Source of the DNA: Candidatus Niyogiibacteriota bacterium
GTDB taxonomy: Bacteria > Patescibacteriota > Minisyncoccia > JACROR01
Assembly (NCBI GenBank): GCA_016214345.1
Contig: JACROR010000032.1
Location: forward strand, 1 to 35,976
Direction: 5' to 3'
Length of the DNA: 35,976 nt
Shown here one piece after another: positions 28,140 through 35,586 of this stretch. Both the position numbers and the translations under genes were made by a program. Position 1 is the stretch's first letter. The number at the start of each line of letters is the position of its first letter. A model generated the notes under the pieces. The model made no database searches and was not told the origin of the DNA. It was given only the letters and a program-made list of their open reading frames with translations.

Positions 28140-30668
28140 ATGAAAGAGAGCCATCTTTTGATCAAGTTGCCGGACGGAGTTTTGGGCTTGACGCGCCAGG
28201 AGGCGGCGCGGCGGCTGAAACATTACGGGCTTAACGAAATCGCGGAGAAAAAACAACTTTCGCTGGTTGCGTCTTTTTTATTGAAATTCGCCAATCCACT
28301 TATTCTTATTTTGGTTATTGCCGCCATCATTGCCGCGGCTTTGGGCGAGCGGATGAATCCCGCCATCATCATAACTATTGTGGTCATAAGCGTAACGCTG
28401 GATTTTATAAACACTTACAAGTCGGAGCGAGCGGCCGAAGCCCTAAAAGAGCGCGTGAAAATTACCGCCACAATTATCAGGGACGGGCAAGCGCGTGAAT
28501 TGCCGCTGTCGCATATTGTTCCGGATGATATAATTTTTCTTTCTCCCGGAGACTTGATCCCGGCCGACGGAAAAATAATCCAGGAAAAAGATTTTTTTAT
28601 AGACGAGTCGTCGTTGACCGGAGAATCTTTTCCGGTGGAAAAGAGCGTGGGAGCCGAGGTTTTTATGGGGAGCAGCGCGGTTACGGGCGATGCTTTTATG
28701 TCGGTTACGGTAACGGGAAAAAATACTAAATTCGGCAAAATTGCCGAATCTCTTGCCCATAAAGAAGAGCCCACTGATTTTGACCGCGGAATGAAAGATT
28801 TCAGCGTTCTCATAATGAAAATAACTTTTTTACTGGTTATTTTCGTATTTTTAACGAACGCGCTATGGCGGCATGAGGCGCTGGAGTCTCTTCTTTTTGC
28901 GGCGGCGTTGGCCGTGGGACTGACGCCTGAACTTTTGCCTATGATAATCGCCCTGAATTTAACTCGCGGATCGCTGGCCATGGCTAAGCACGGAGTTATC
29001 GTAAAAAAATTATCCGCCATACAAAATTTCGGAAGTATGGATGTATTGTGCACCGACAAAACCGGCACTTTGACGGAAAATAAAATTGCCTTGGTAAAAT
29101 ATGTGGACGGATTGGGGCGCGCGGCGGAAGACGTGTTTTTTTACGCTTATTTGAACAGCCAGTACCAGAGCGGGTATTCCAATCCGCTTGACGCGGCGGT
29201 AATTGAGCACAAGTCTGCGGATATTTCCGGATATAAAAAAATAGACGAGATCCCGTTTGATTACGCGAGAAAGCGGAACGCGGTCATAGTGGAACAAGGG
29301 AATGAACACGTGCTTATTGCTAAAGGCGCGCCGGAGGAATTATTTGGCGTTTGCAATGTTTACCTTGTTAAATCCGCCGAAGGCGATGTCCCGCAAAAAG
29401 CGGGACAATTTAACAGGGTTTATGGAAAAGTAGAAAAAAAAATGGATGAGGAGGCGTTAATTAAAATACATCAAGAATATGACAGATTAAGCCATGAAGG
29501 ATTCAGGGTGCTCGGAGTGGCGATAAAAAAGATCAAAGACCAGAAAAAAGTTTATTCGTATGATGAGGAGCGTGACATGGTTTTTTGCGGTTTTATGGCG
29601 TTTTTGGATCCGCCCAAAACCACGGCCGCGGAAACCCTTAAATTATTGGAAAAATACGGCATAGAAATCAAAATTATTACCGGAGACAACGCGCTGGTCA
29701 GTCGAAAAGTCGCGCGTGATATTGATTTGCCGGTTAAAGGAGTTTTGACCGGCATAGAAATGGAGCAATTGAATGATTATGAGTTGCGTACGACAGTGGA
29801 AGAAACCACCGTGTTCGCGCGTATTTCTCCGGATCAAAAAACGCGGATTATCCGTTTACTTCAAAAAAATAAGCATGCGGTGGGATTTTTAGGCGATGGC
29901 ATAAATGACGCGCCATCGCTCAAGGCTGCTGATGTGGGTATTTCAGTAAACAACGCGGTTGATGTCGCCAAAGAATCCGCGGATTTGATTTTGGTTGAGA
30001 AGAGCTTGCGTGAACTGGTGGAGGGGGTCATCCTAGGACGAACGACTTTTGCCAATACCATGAAATATCTGATGATGACTTTGAGCTCCAATTTCGGCAA
30101 TATGTTTTCCATGGCCGCGGCATCCATGTTCATACCTTTTTTGCCGATGTTACCGGTGCAGATTCTTTTAAACAATTTATTGTACGACGGTTCGCAATTC
30201 ACCATTCCATTGGATCGCGTTGATAGCGAGGACGTGTTGCATCCCAAAAAATGGGATATGCGTTTTATTAAGCGGTTTATGCTGGTCTTTGGTCCCGCCA
30301 GTTCGTTTTTTGATTTTCTTACTTTCGCGGTTTTATTTTACGGATTTAATTTAGTGAACGGCGCTTTTCAGACCGGATGGTTTTTGGAATCCATTGCCAC
30401 GCAGATTTTCGTGGTTTATATAATACGCACTAAAAAGCTGCCATTCTTAGAAAGTTGGCCGAGTCCGCTTTTGATTTTCAGTGCTTTATTGGCGGTTTTT
30501 GCCGCGTGGGCGATCAGTTTCAGTTCTTTGGGCAAAATTTTCGGGTTGGTCAGTCTGCCTGTCGCGCCGTTACTGTCCATAGCGGTTATTACGGCTTTGT
30601 ATTTGGTCGTCGTAGAAATACTTAAACGCCGATTTTACCGAAAATACGCGGCCGTGTCGCCGGCTTAA
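28140..30668 (+). CDS. mgtA: P-type ATPase, Mg2+-transporting type (P3B, MgtA-like)
   Basis: The 842-residue ion pump has the phosphorylation motif CTDKTGTLTEN, the TGES actuator loop (SSLTGESFPVEKS), the hinge GDGINDAPSLKAADVGIS and the nucleotide-binding KGAPEEL. The TM4 motif AVGLTPELLPMI is the mark that separates MgtA-type Mg2+ ATPases (TPEMLP) from Ca2+ (PEGLP) or H+ pumps. About ten TM segments are visible, with six at the C-terminal end. It is slightly shorter than enterobacterial MgtA (about 900). It would import Mg2+ when supply is low. No known magnesium riboswitch is recognised upstream, only the inverted repeat at the start codon. Confidence 0.9.
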   Translation: MKESHLLIKLPDGVLGLTRQEAARRLKHYGLNEIAEKKQLSLVASFLLKFANPLILILVIAAIIAAALGERMNPAIIITIVVISVTLDFINTYKSERAAEALKERVKITATIIRDGQARELPLSHIVPDDIIFLSPGDLIPADGKIIQEKDFFIDESSLTGESFPVEKSVGAEVFMGSSAVTGDAFMSVTVTGKNTKFGKIAESLAHKEEPTDFDRGMKDFSVLIMKITFLLVIFVFLTNALWRHEALESLLFAAALAVGLTPELLPMIIALNLTRGSLAMAKHGVIVKKLSAIQNFGSMDVLCTDKTGTLTENKIALVKYVDGLGRAAEDVFFYAYLNSQYQSGYSNPLDAAVIEHKSADISGYKKIDEIPFDYARKRNAVIVEQGNEHVLIAKGAPEELFGVCNVYLVKSAEGDVPQKAGQFNRVYGKVEKKMDEEALIKIHQEYDRLSHEGFRVLGVAIKKIKDQKKVYSYDEERDMVFCGFMAFLDPPKTTAAETLKLLEKYGIEIKIITGDNALVSRKVARDIDLPVKGVLTGIEMEQLNDYELRTTVEETTVFARISPDQKTRIIRLLQKNKHAVGFLGDGINDAPSLKAADVGISVNNAVDVAKESADLILVEKSLRELVEGVILGRTTFANTMKYLMMTLSSNFGNMFSMAAASMFIPFLPMLPVQILLNNLLYDGSQFTIPLDRVDSEDVLHPKKWDMRFIKRFMLVFGPASSFFDFLTFAVLFYGFNLVNGAFQTGWFLESIATQIFVVYIIRTKKLPFLESWPSPLLIFSALLAVFAAWAISFSSLGKIFGLVSLPVAPLLSIAVITALYLVVVEILKRRFYRKYAAVSPA

Positions 30669-30705
30669 ATTAAGAGGTGTAATATATTATAGATAAGAGT
30701 ATGTT

Positions 30706-30719
30706 TAATGCGCGCATTA
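30706..30719 (+). promoter_or_regulatory. 14-bp perfect palindrome upstream of the kinase-less sensor
   Basis: TAATGCGCGCATTA lies 16 nt before the ATG at 30736, in the gap after the P-type ATPase gene. A symmetric site of this size next to a start codon suggests an operator for a dimeric regulator. Confidence 0.4.
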
Positions 30720-30735
30720 TTAATTAAAAAATTTT

Positions 30736-32025
30736 ATGCAAAAAAGAACGCTGTTGATCTCCGTTAACATTATCATTTTTTTGCTTGTTTTAGCCGCGAC
30801 GCTCATTTTTACCCAAGTCTTGTGGGGCAGATTGGTAGAAAATTTGATTAAAGAGGAACAAGAGCATGAAATGACTTTTGCTGGAAACATCGCCAATATT
30901 TTACGGCTGGAGATGGAAAACCAGATCACTCTTTTTACTCAAATAGCTCAGTTGCCGGAAATTCAAAGCTCCGACCCCGCGGTTTGCAATCAAAAACTTG
31001 ACGATTTATTTTTCAAATACGGCAAAAAACTTACCAACATCGGCCGGATGAATGCTAAAGGAATTTTTGACTGCTCCTATAACCGCGATGCCATCGGCGT
31101 CAATGGTCCAAGCGTGGCGCCCCATCTGAAAACCATCATTGAAGATCCGGAGCATCGGCCTGTTTTGGGCCGTATCATTCCGCCTGTGGCCGGTACGGTG
31201 AGTGCCGGCCCGATTACTTCATTTCATGTTCCGATTTTTGACAAGAACGGCAAATTTTTGGGAACTTTGGGCGGAGCCATTAATTTCAACGACTTAAAGG
31301 ATAAATATCTCAAGGATGTCATTGTTTTACAGCAGGGATACGCCGTCATCACTGATGACAACGGCGATATTCTCTATCATCCCCGGACTGAATTTATGGG
31401 AAAAAATGTCTGGTCTGAAGAAATGCAAAATAATACCGGCCGAAGCCAGGCCTTAAATGAAATGTGGAAAAATGTCGCCGCCGGCAAGACAGACATTGTT
31501 CGCTATGTTTTTGAAGGAAAAGAAAAAATCGCCGCCTATGTTCCGGCAACAGTATTGCCCGGCCGGGTGTGGGGGGTCACTGTTACGGTGCCCCTGGAAG
31601 ACTTGCAAAAAATTTTGCTGACCCAGGGCATAAACCGCGTTTTCTTGCAATTTAATCTGACGATAGCGGCCATAATTATTCTGGCTTTTATTCTCTTGCA
31701 ATTTTTTGAAGTTCGCTGGTTGTTTAAGCCTTTGAACAATATGGATGCCGCCTTGAAGAAATTGTCACAAGGGGATTTTACGGACGCCGATATTCTCTTG
31801 GATGGCGGAGGCAAGGATGAATTCAGCCAACTGTCTCAAAATTTGAGAGGCGCCTTGGCTGTTTTATGGGAAAAAACCGCTAATGTTGACGAGGCGGTGG
31901 CGGAAAAGACGCGGACGCTGGAGTCAAAAGTCGCCGAATTGGAAGCGGCAAACAAAGCCATGATCGGCCGCGAACTCAAGATGATGGAGCTGAAAAAAGA
32001 AATTGAGGAGCTTAAAAATAAGTGA
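30736..32025 (+). CDS. Cache-HAMP membrane sensor without a kinase domain
   Basis: The 429-residue protein has TM1 at about 5-25, a large extracytoplasmic double-Cache-like sensor (about 40-300; GRMNAKGIFDCSYNRDAIGV, SFHVPIFDKNGKFLGTLGGA, AVITDDNGDILYHPRTEFMG), TM2 at about 302-326, HAMP (about 327-385) and a C-terminal coiled coil rich in Glu and Lys (ELKMMELKKEIEELKNK). There is no HisKA, GGDEF, PAS or chemotaxis domain, so the output must come from a partner. The histidine kinase downstream at 32482 is the obvious candidate. The stop codon lies within a 23-bp direct repeat, so the original C-terminus may have been altered by insertion of the next gene. Confidence 0.8.
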   Translation: MQKRTLLISVNIIIFLLVLAATLIFTQVLWGRLVENLIKEEQEHEMTFAGNIANILRLEMENQITLFTQIAQLPEIQSSDPAVCNQKLDDLFFKYGKKLTNIGRMNAKGIFDCSYNRDAIGVNGPSVAPHLKTIIEDPEHRPVLGRIIPPVAGTVSAGPITSFHVPIFDKNGKFLGTLGGAINFNDLKDKYLKDVIVLQQGYAVITDDNGDILYHPRTEFMGKNVWSEEMQNNTGRSQALNEMWKNVAAGKTDIVRYVFEGKEKIAAYVPATVLPGRVWGVTVTVPLEDLQKILLTQGINRVFLQFNLTIAAIIILAFILLQFFEVRWLFKPLNNMDAALKKLSQGDFTDADILLDGGGKDEFSQLSQNLRGALAVLWEKTANVDEAVAEKTRTLESKVAELEAANKAMIGRELKMMELKKEIEELKNK

Positions 32026-32043
32026 GTAGTTTGTAGTGAGTAG
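32021..32043 (+). repeat. 23-bp direct repeat, left copy
   Basis: Identical to 32407-32429. It is built as GTGAGTAG-TTTGTA-GTGAGTAG and overlaps the TGA of the upstream sensor gene. The two copies bracket the S23 gene in a 386-bp unit. Confidence 0.9.
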
Positions 32044-32049
32044 AAAATT

Positions 32050-32415
32050 ATGAAAGTAGAATCGTATGAAAATTTAATCGCATGGCAGAAATCAATGGAC
32101 TTGGTGATTGCCATGTATACATTGACAGGAAAATTTCCAAAAGAGGAAATATATGGTTTGACTTCGCAGATGCGTCGCGCGGCTGTTTCAATTCCTTCTA
32201 ATATTGCGGAAGGGAGTAGGCGCAGTTCTTGTAAAGATTTCAGAAATTTTTTATTTAATGCTTACGGTTCAGGCGCAGAGCTGGAAACACAAATCAAGAT
32301 TGCCAAAAGGCTTTTATATAGAGAGAACAAAGATTATGAGCAAGTAGACGTGTTACTTGGTGAAGTGATGCGGATGTTGAACAAGCTAACTCATGAACTC
32401 AAGATCAGTGAGTAG
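32050..32415 (+). CDS. S23-type four-helix-bundle protein (23S rRNA intervening-sequence protein family)
   Basis: The 121-residue helical protein begins MKVESYENLIAWQKSMDLVI. It has the family features FPKEEIYGLTSQMRRAAVSI, PSNIAEGSRRSS, FRNFLFNAYGSGAELETQI and LLGEVMRMLNKLTHELK. The family includes proteins encoded in 23S rRNA intervening sequences and the Avd protein of diversity-generating retroelements, and is thought to bind nucleic acid. The gene sits between perfect 23-bp direct repeats inside an otherwise coherent sensor-kinase operon, which suggests insertion as a cassette. No Shine-Dalgarno is present. Confidence 0.9.
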   Translation: MKVESYENLIAWQKSMDLVIAMYTLTGKFPKEEIYGLTSQMRRAAVSIPSNIAEGSRRSSCKDFRNFLFNAYGSGAELETQIKIAKRLLYRENKDYEQVDVLLGEVMRMLNKLTHELKISE

Positions 32416-32429
32416 TTTGTAGTGAGTAG
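32407..32429 (+). repeat. 23-bp direct repeat, right copy
   Basis: Identical to 32021-32043 and overlapping the TAG of the S23 gene. A 17-nt inverted copy follows at 32462-32478, so the transcript can form a long hairpin here. Confidence 0.9.
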
Positions 32430-32535
32430 TGCGTAGTTTACTACCAACTACAACCTACAAACTACTCACTACAAACTAACCATGAAACTACCCACTACAA
32501 CCTACCCACTACAAACTACCCACTACAAGCTAATA
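32430..32535 (+). repeat. Low-complexity CTAC/ACAAAC repeat tract entering the kinase gene
   Basis: Degenerate tandem units of the type ACTACAAACTACC run from just after the right direct repeat through the first 16-18 codons of the next kinase gene. The tract is the complement-sense counterpart of the 23-bp repeats. Because it is translated, the kinase starts with MKLPTTTYPLQTTHYKL, a repeat-derived peptide. Confidence 0.8.
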
Positions 32536-35500
32536 AGCCTTGTTCTCATTCTCGCCGTCTCTTTAGGAGCTCTTTTGCTATTGGTAAAGACTTCTCTGTC
32601 TTCAGTGTTTTATGCCAGTATTCTCGTCCATTCTTTTGTTATGTTGACCATTGCCGCAGTTATCTTTTTTATTTGCTTCTTTTCTTATCAACACTACGCC
32701 AAAGACAAAGATATTCGCTGGTATGTCATTAGTCTGGCTTTCTATATTTTGGGATTTTTTAGTTTTGTTCACGCGGTTTTGGTGCCGGCTTTCGGCTGGG
32801 GAGGCGAGGAATTATTTGATATTAGCGAACACTATGGATTTTTTCTTGCCTCGCTTCTGCTTTATGGCTTGATTGTTCCTTTTTCCGACCGGATCAAAGA
32901 GAAAATTTATCAAGGTCGGATGAAAATATTTATAGGCGCGAATCTCTTATTGCTTATTGGCTTTGTTTTATTGTTTTTCTTGCCTTCTTTCGCCGGAACG
33001 GCGTTTCGCAGTATTAATTTTTTTATCGGATTTACCGTTATTAATTTTCTGCTTCTTCTTTTTATGCTGTTCGCCCGAAAGGAGGATAGTTTTTTTGCCT
33101 CACCCCTTCTCAATGTTTTGGCCTTATTAACAGTTGCCACGTTAACGCCATTTTTTTACCGCGAATGGAACCTTGTCTGGTGGTATTATCATTTCTTATG
33201 GTTTTCCGCGCTACTACTACTACGAGCCAAAGAGGAAAGAAATGTCGTTGAGATCCTTTTTTCCTCCTTTTCCATCCGCACCAGGCTATTTTTCATAATC
33301 GGACTGTTACTTATGGCCGTTAGTTTAAACGGTTTTATTGACTTTCGCTTGTCGCGCAATCATCTTTATACGCAAACCTTGGAAAGTTTGGATTTAATGG
33401 CGGATGTTCAAGGGGGGTGGGTTCTTGATTATTTGGATGGTCTAAAAAATAGAGCCGTTGATTTCGCTTCAGACGGATTTATTCGCGAAAGCTTGAAAAA
33501 AATTCTCTCCGGCGATCGTGAGGCGGCAAGCAATCTAAACCGTCATCTTTTAGAAAATAAACAATCTCTTGATCCGGCGATTGTCGGCATAATTATTATG
33601 GATATGAATGGCAGGGTTGTGGCCGCCAGCCAAGAGACGGAAGTTGGCATGAAAGACATGGCTACGGATAAGATCTTTATCCGGACCATGGGGGGTCGTT
33701 ACGGTGAGGCATTTTTGTCTAACATGACGGAAGATTTTCATTTCGGAGAGAAACATATTGTTATCAAGGCGGCCGCGCCCGTCATTGACCAGGAGAGAAA
33801 AGAAAACATGGGAGTGATCGTACTGTTTTTTAACACCGCGAGTTTGTCGGATATTTTGATCGGCAGAACCTCAACAACATTGGGCGCCATTTCCACCTGG
33901 ATGCATAGGAAAAAAACCATAGAAACGTATCTGGTCAATCAGGACGGAGTCATGCTGACAGAATCAAGATTTATCGCGAACGCTCCCTTAAACCAAAAGG
34001 TTGACACCGTTCCTGTTCGTTTGTGCGCAAAATCCGAGGAGATGAGCGGCGAGTATCTTGGTTATCGGAACAGTTCTGTTTTTGGCGCTTCCATGTGCCT
34101 GTTCAATGGTTGGACTTTGCTTACGGAAATTGACAAGGATGAAATGCTGGCAACATTGGGGGATTATTTACAGCAAAATTTGCTTTCAGCCAGCGCTACT
34201 TTTTTGCTCATTTTTTTGGTGATGTATCTTTTCATGGTCGGCATTACTTCTCCACTCCGGGAATTATCCGAAGTTGTTTATAAAATCGGCCGCGGCGATT
34301 TTACCGCTCGGGCCGCGTTGATCACTCGTGATGAATTTGGCCAATTGGGCCGGGTGTTTAATCAGATGGTAGAGAATGTTCAAAAATCAAGCGCCGGTTT
34401 GCGGAATAAAGTGAAAGAAGAAGAGATGAGCCGTCTGGCAACAACCAATATCCTTGAGGATCTGGAAATTGCCAAAAATCAAATAGAGTTGGCCAAAGTC
34501 AAAGACGAAGCAACGCTCGCGAGCATCGGTGATGGCGTTATTGGCACTGATACGGACGGTAAAATAGTTCTTATGAATACAGCCGCTCAAGGCATGTTGT
34601 TGTGGCCGATAGAAGAGGCGATAGGCAGGGCATCCTTTGATGTGGTTTCGTTGGAAGACGAAAATCAAAATTTTGTGCCTCGCGAAAAACGGCCCGTAAC
34701 TTTGGCGCTTACCGGCACTATTACCGTCGGTAATATTTATTATTGTGTTCGCCAAGACAAAACTAAGTTCCCGGTCGCGATTAAGGCAACCCCGATTGTG
34801 CTCAACGGTAAAATTATAGGCGTTGCTGAAATACTTCGCGACATTACCAAAGAAAGAGAAATTGAAAAATTGCGAACCGATTTTCTTTCTCTCGCTTCTC
34901 ATCAATTGCGCACTCCGCTTTCCGGGACCAAGTGGCTCATTGAAACGCTTCAGCGGAATATTCTGGGCGAGCTTACGTCAAAGCAAAAGGAATATCTGGA
35001 TAACATTTATCAGTCAAATGAAAGGATGTTAAGGCTGGTTTCCGACATGCTTAATGTCTTGCGCCTGGAAGGCGGAGGCGCGCTTCTTAAAAAAGAAACC
35101 ATCTCCATTAAACAATTTTTGGAAGACACCGTATTGTTTATGAAGTCAAGCGCGGAGAGCAAAAAAGTGCTTTTGCGCAACGCGTTTAAGGGGGATCAGA
35201 CGATCAAAATGGAAACGGATTGCCAGATACTTAGAAGTATTTTTGAATGTTTTGTTTCCAATGCCATCAATTATTCGCTGCCAAAACAGGAAATCGTATT
35301 TGATGTTAAAGAAGAACCTTTGACGTATGTATTTTCGGTGAAGGACAGCGGTATCGGCATTCCTCCTGATGAACAAAAAAAGATTTTTGAGAGATTTTAT
35401 CGCGCCAGCAATGCCAAAGCATTGAAACCGGATGGCACGGGATTGGGTCTTTATATCGCGGCTCTTTTGGCGGAAAAATTAGGAGGCGAAGTCACCTTTG

Positions 35501-35568
35501 AATCAGAAGAAGGCAAGGGTTCAACATTTTATTTGCACATCCCCAAGATTAAAAAACATTTAATTTAA
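32482..35568 (+). CDS. Large multi-TM sensor histidine kinase (7TM-like, Cache, HAMP, PAS, HisKA, HATPase)
   Basis: The 1028-residue kinase has about seven to eight N-terminal TM segments (about 15-250), a further TM (about 266-285), an extracytoplasmic Cache-like sensor (about 290-565), TM (about 569-590), HAMP, PAS (about 670-790), HisKA with His807 in SLASHQLRTPLSG, and HATPase with NAINYSLP, KDSGIGIP, FERFYRA and GTGLGLY. From the Cache domain on it is paralogous to the kinase at 2121 (shared SxFGASMCLFNGW, YLVNQDG). The first 17 residues come from the repeat tract. No other good start is nearby. A receiver gene follows. Confidence 0.93.
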   Translation: MKLPTTTYPLQTTHYKLISLVLILAVSLGALLLLVKTSLSSVFYASILVHSFVMLTIAAVIFFICFFSYQHYAKDKDIRWYVISLAFYILGFFSFVHAVLVPAFGWGGEELFDISEHYGFFLASLLLYGLIVPFSDRIKEKIYQGRMKIFIGANLLLLIGFVLLFFLPSFAGTAFRSINFFIGFTVINFLLLLFMLFARKEDSFFASPLLNVLALLTVATLTPFFYREWNLVWWYYHFLWFSALLLLRAKEERNVVEILFSSFSIRTRLFFIIGLLLMAVSLNGFIDFRLSRNHLYTQTLESLDLMADVQGGWVLDYLDGLKNRAVDFASDGFIRESLKKILSGDREAASNLNRHLLENKQSLDPAIVGIIIMDMNGRVVAASQETEVGMKDMATDKIFIRTMGGRYGEAFLSNMTEDFHFGEKHIVIKAAAPVIDQERKENMGVIVLFFNTASLSDILIGRTSTTLGAISTWMHRKKTIETYLVNQDGVMLTESRFIANAPLNQKVDTVPVRLCAKSEEMSGEYLGYRNSSVFGASMCLFNGWTLLTEIDKDEMLATLGDYLQQNLLSASATFLLIFLVMYLFMVGITSPLRELSEVVYKIGRGDFTARAALITRDEFGQLGRVFNQMVENVQKSSAGLRNKVKEEEMSRLATTNILEDLEIAKNQIELAKVKDEATLASIGDGVIGTDTDGKIVLMNTAAQGMLLWPIEEAIGRASFDVVSLEDENQNFVPREKRPVTLALTGTITVGNIYYCVRQDKTKFPVAIKATPIVLNGKIIGVAEILRDITKEREIEKLRTDFLSLASHQLRTPLSGTKWLIETLQRNILGELTSKQKEYLDNIYQSNERMLRLVSDMLNVLRLEGGGALLKKETISIKQFLEDTVLFMKSSAESKKVLLRNAFKGDQTIKMETDCQILRSIFECFVSNAINYSLPKQEIVFDVKEEPLTYVFSVKDSGIGIPPDEQKKIFERFYRASNAKALKPDGTGLGLYIAALLAEKLGGEVTFESEEGKGSTFYLHIPKIKKHLI

Positions 35569-35570
35569 TA

Positions 35571-35579
35571 TGTTATAAT
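35571..35579 (+). promoter_or_regulatory. Extended -10 (TG-T-TATAAT) of the last receiver gene
   Basis: The -10 lies 7 nt before the ATG at 35587, giving a leaderless transcript separate from the kinase gene. Confidence 0.5.
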
Positions 35580-35586
35580 AAATATT

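Noticed and set aside
28140-30668. Ca2+-transporting P-type ATPase (P2A)
   Set aside because: The TM4 motif is TPELLP, typical of Mg2+ P3B pumps, and not PEGLP as in Ca2+ pumps.
32021-32429. Diversity-generating retroelement, because S23 proteins resemble Avd
   Set aside because: No reverse transcriptase, template repeat or variable repeat is present, and the flanking repeats are identical rather than adenine-mutated.
32430-32535. CRISPR-like tandem repeats
   Set aside because: The units are short, degenerate and contiguous with no spacers, and no cas genes are present.
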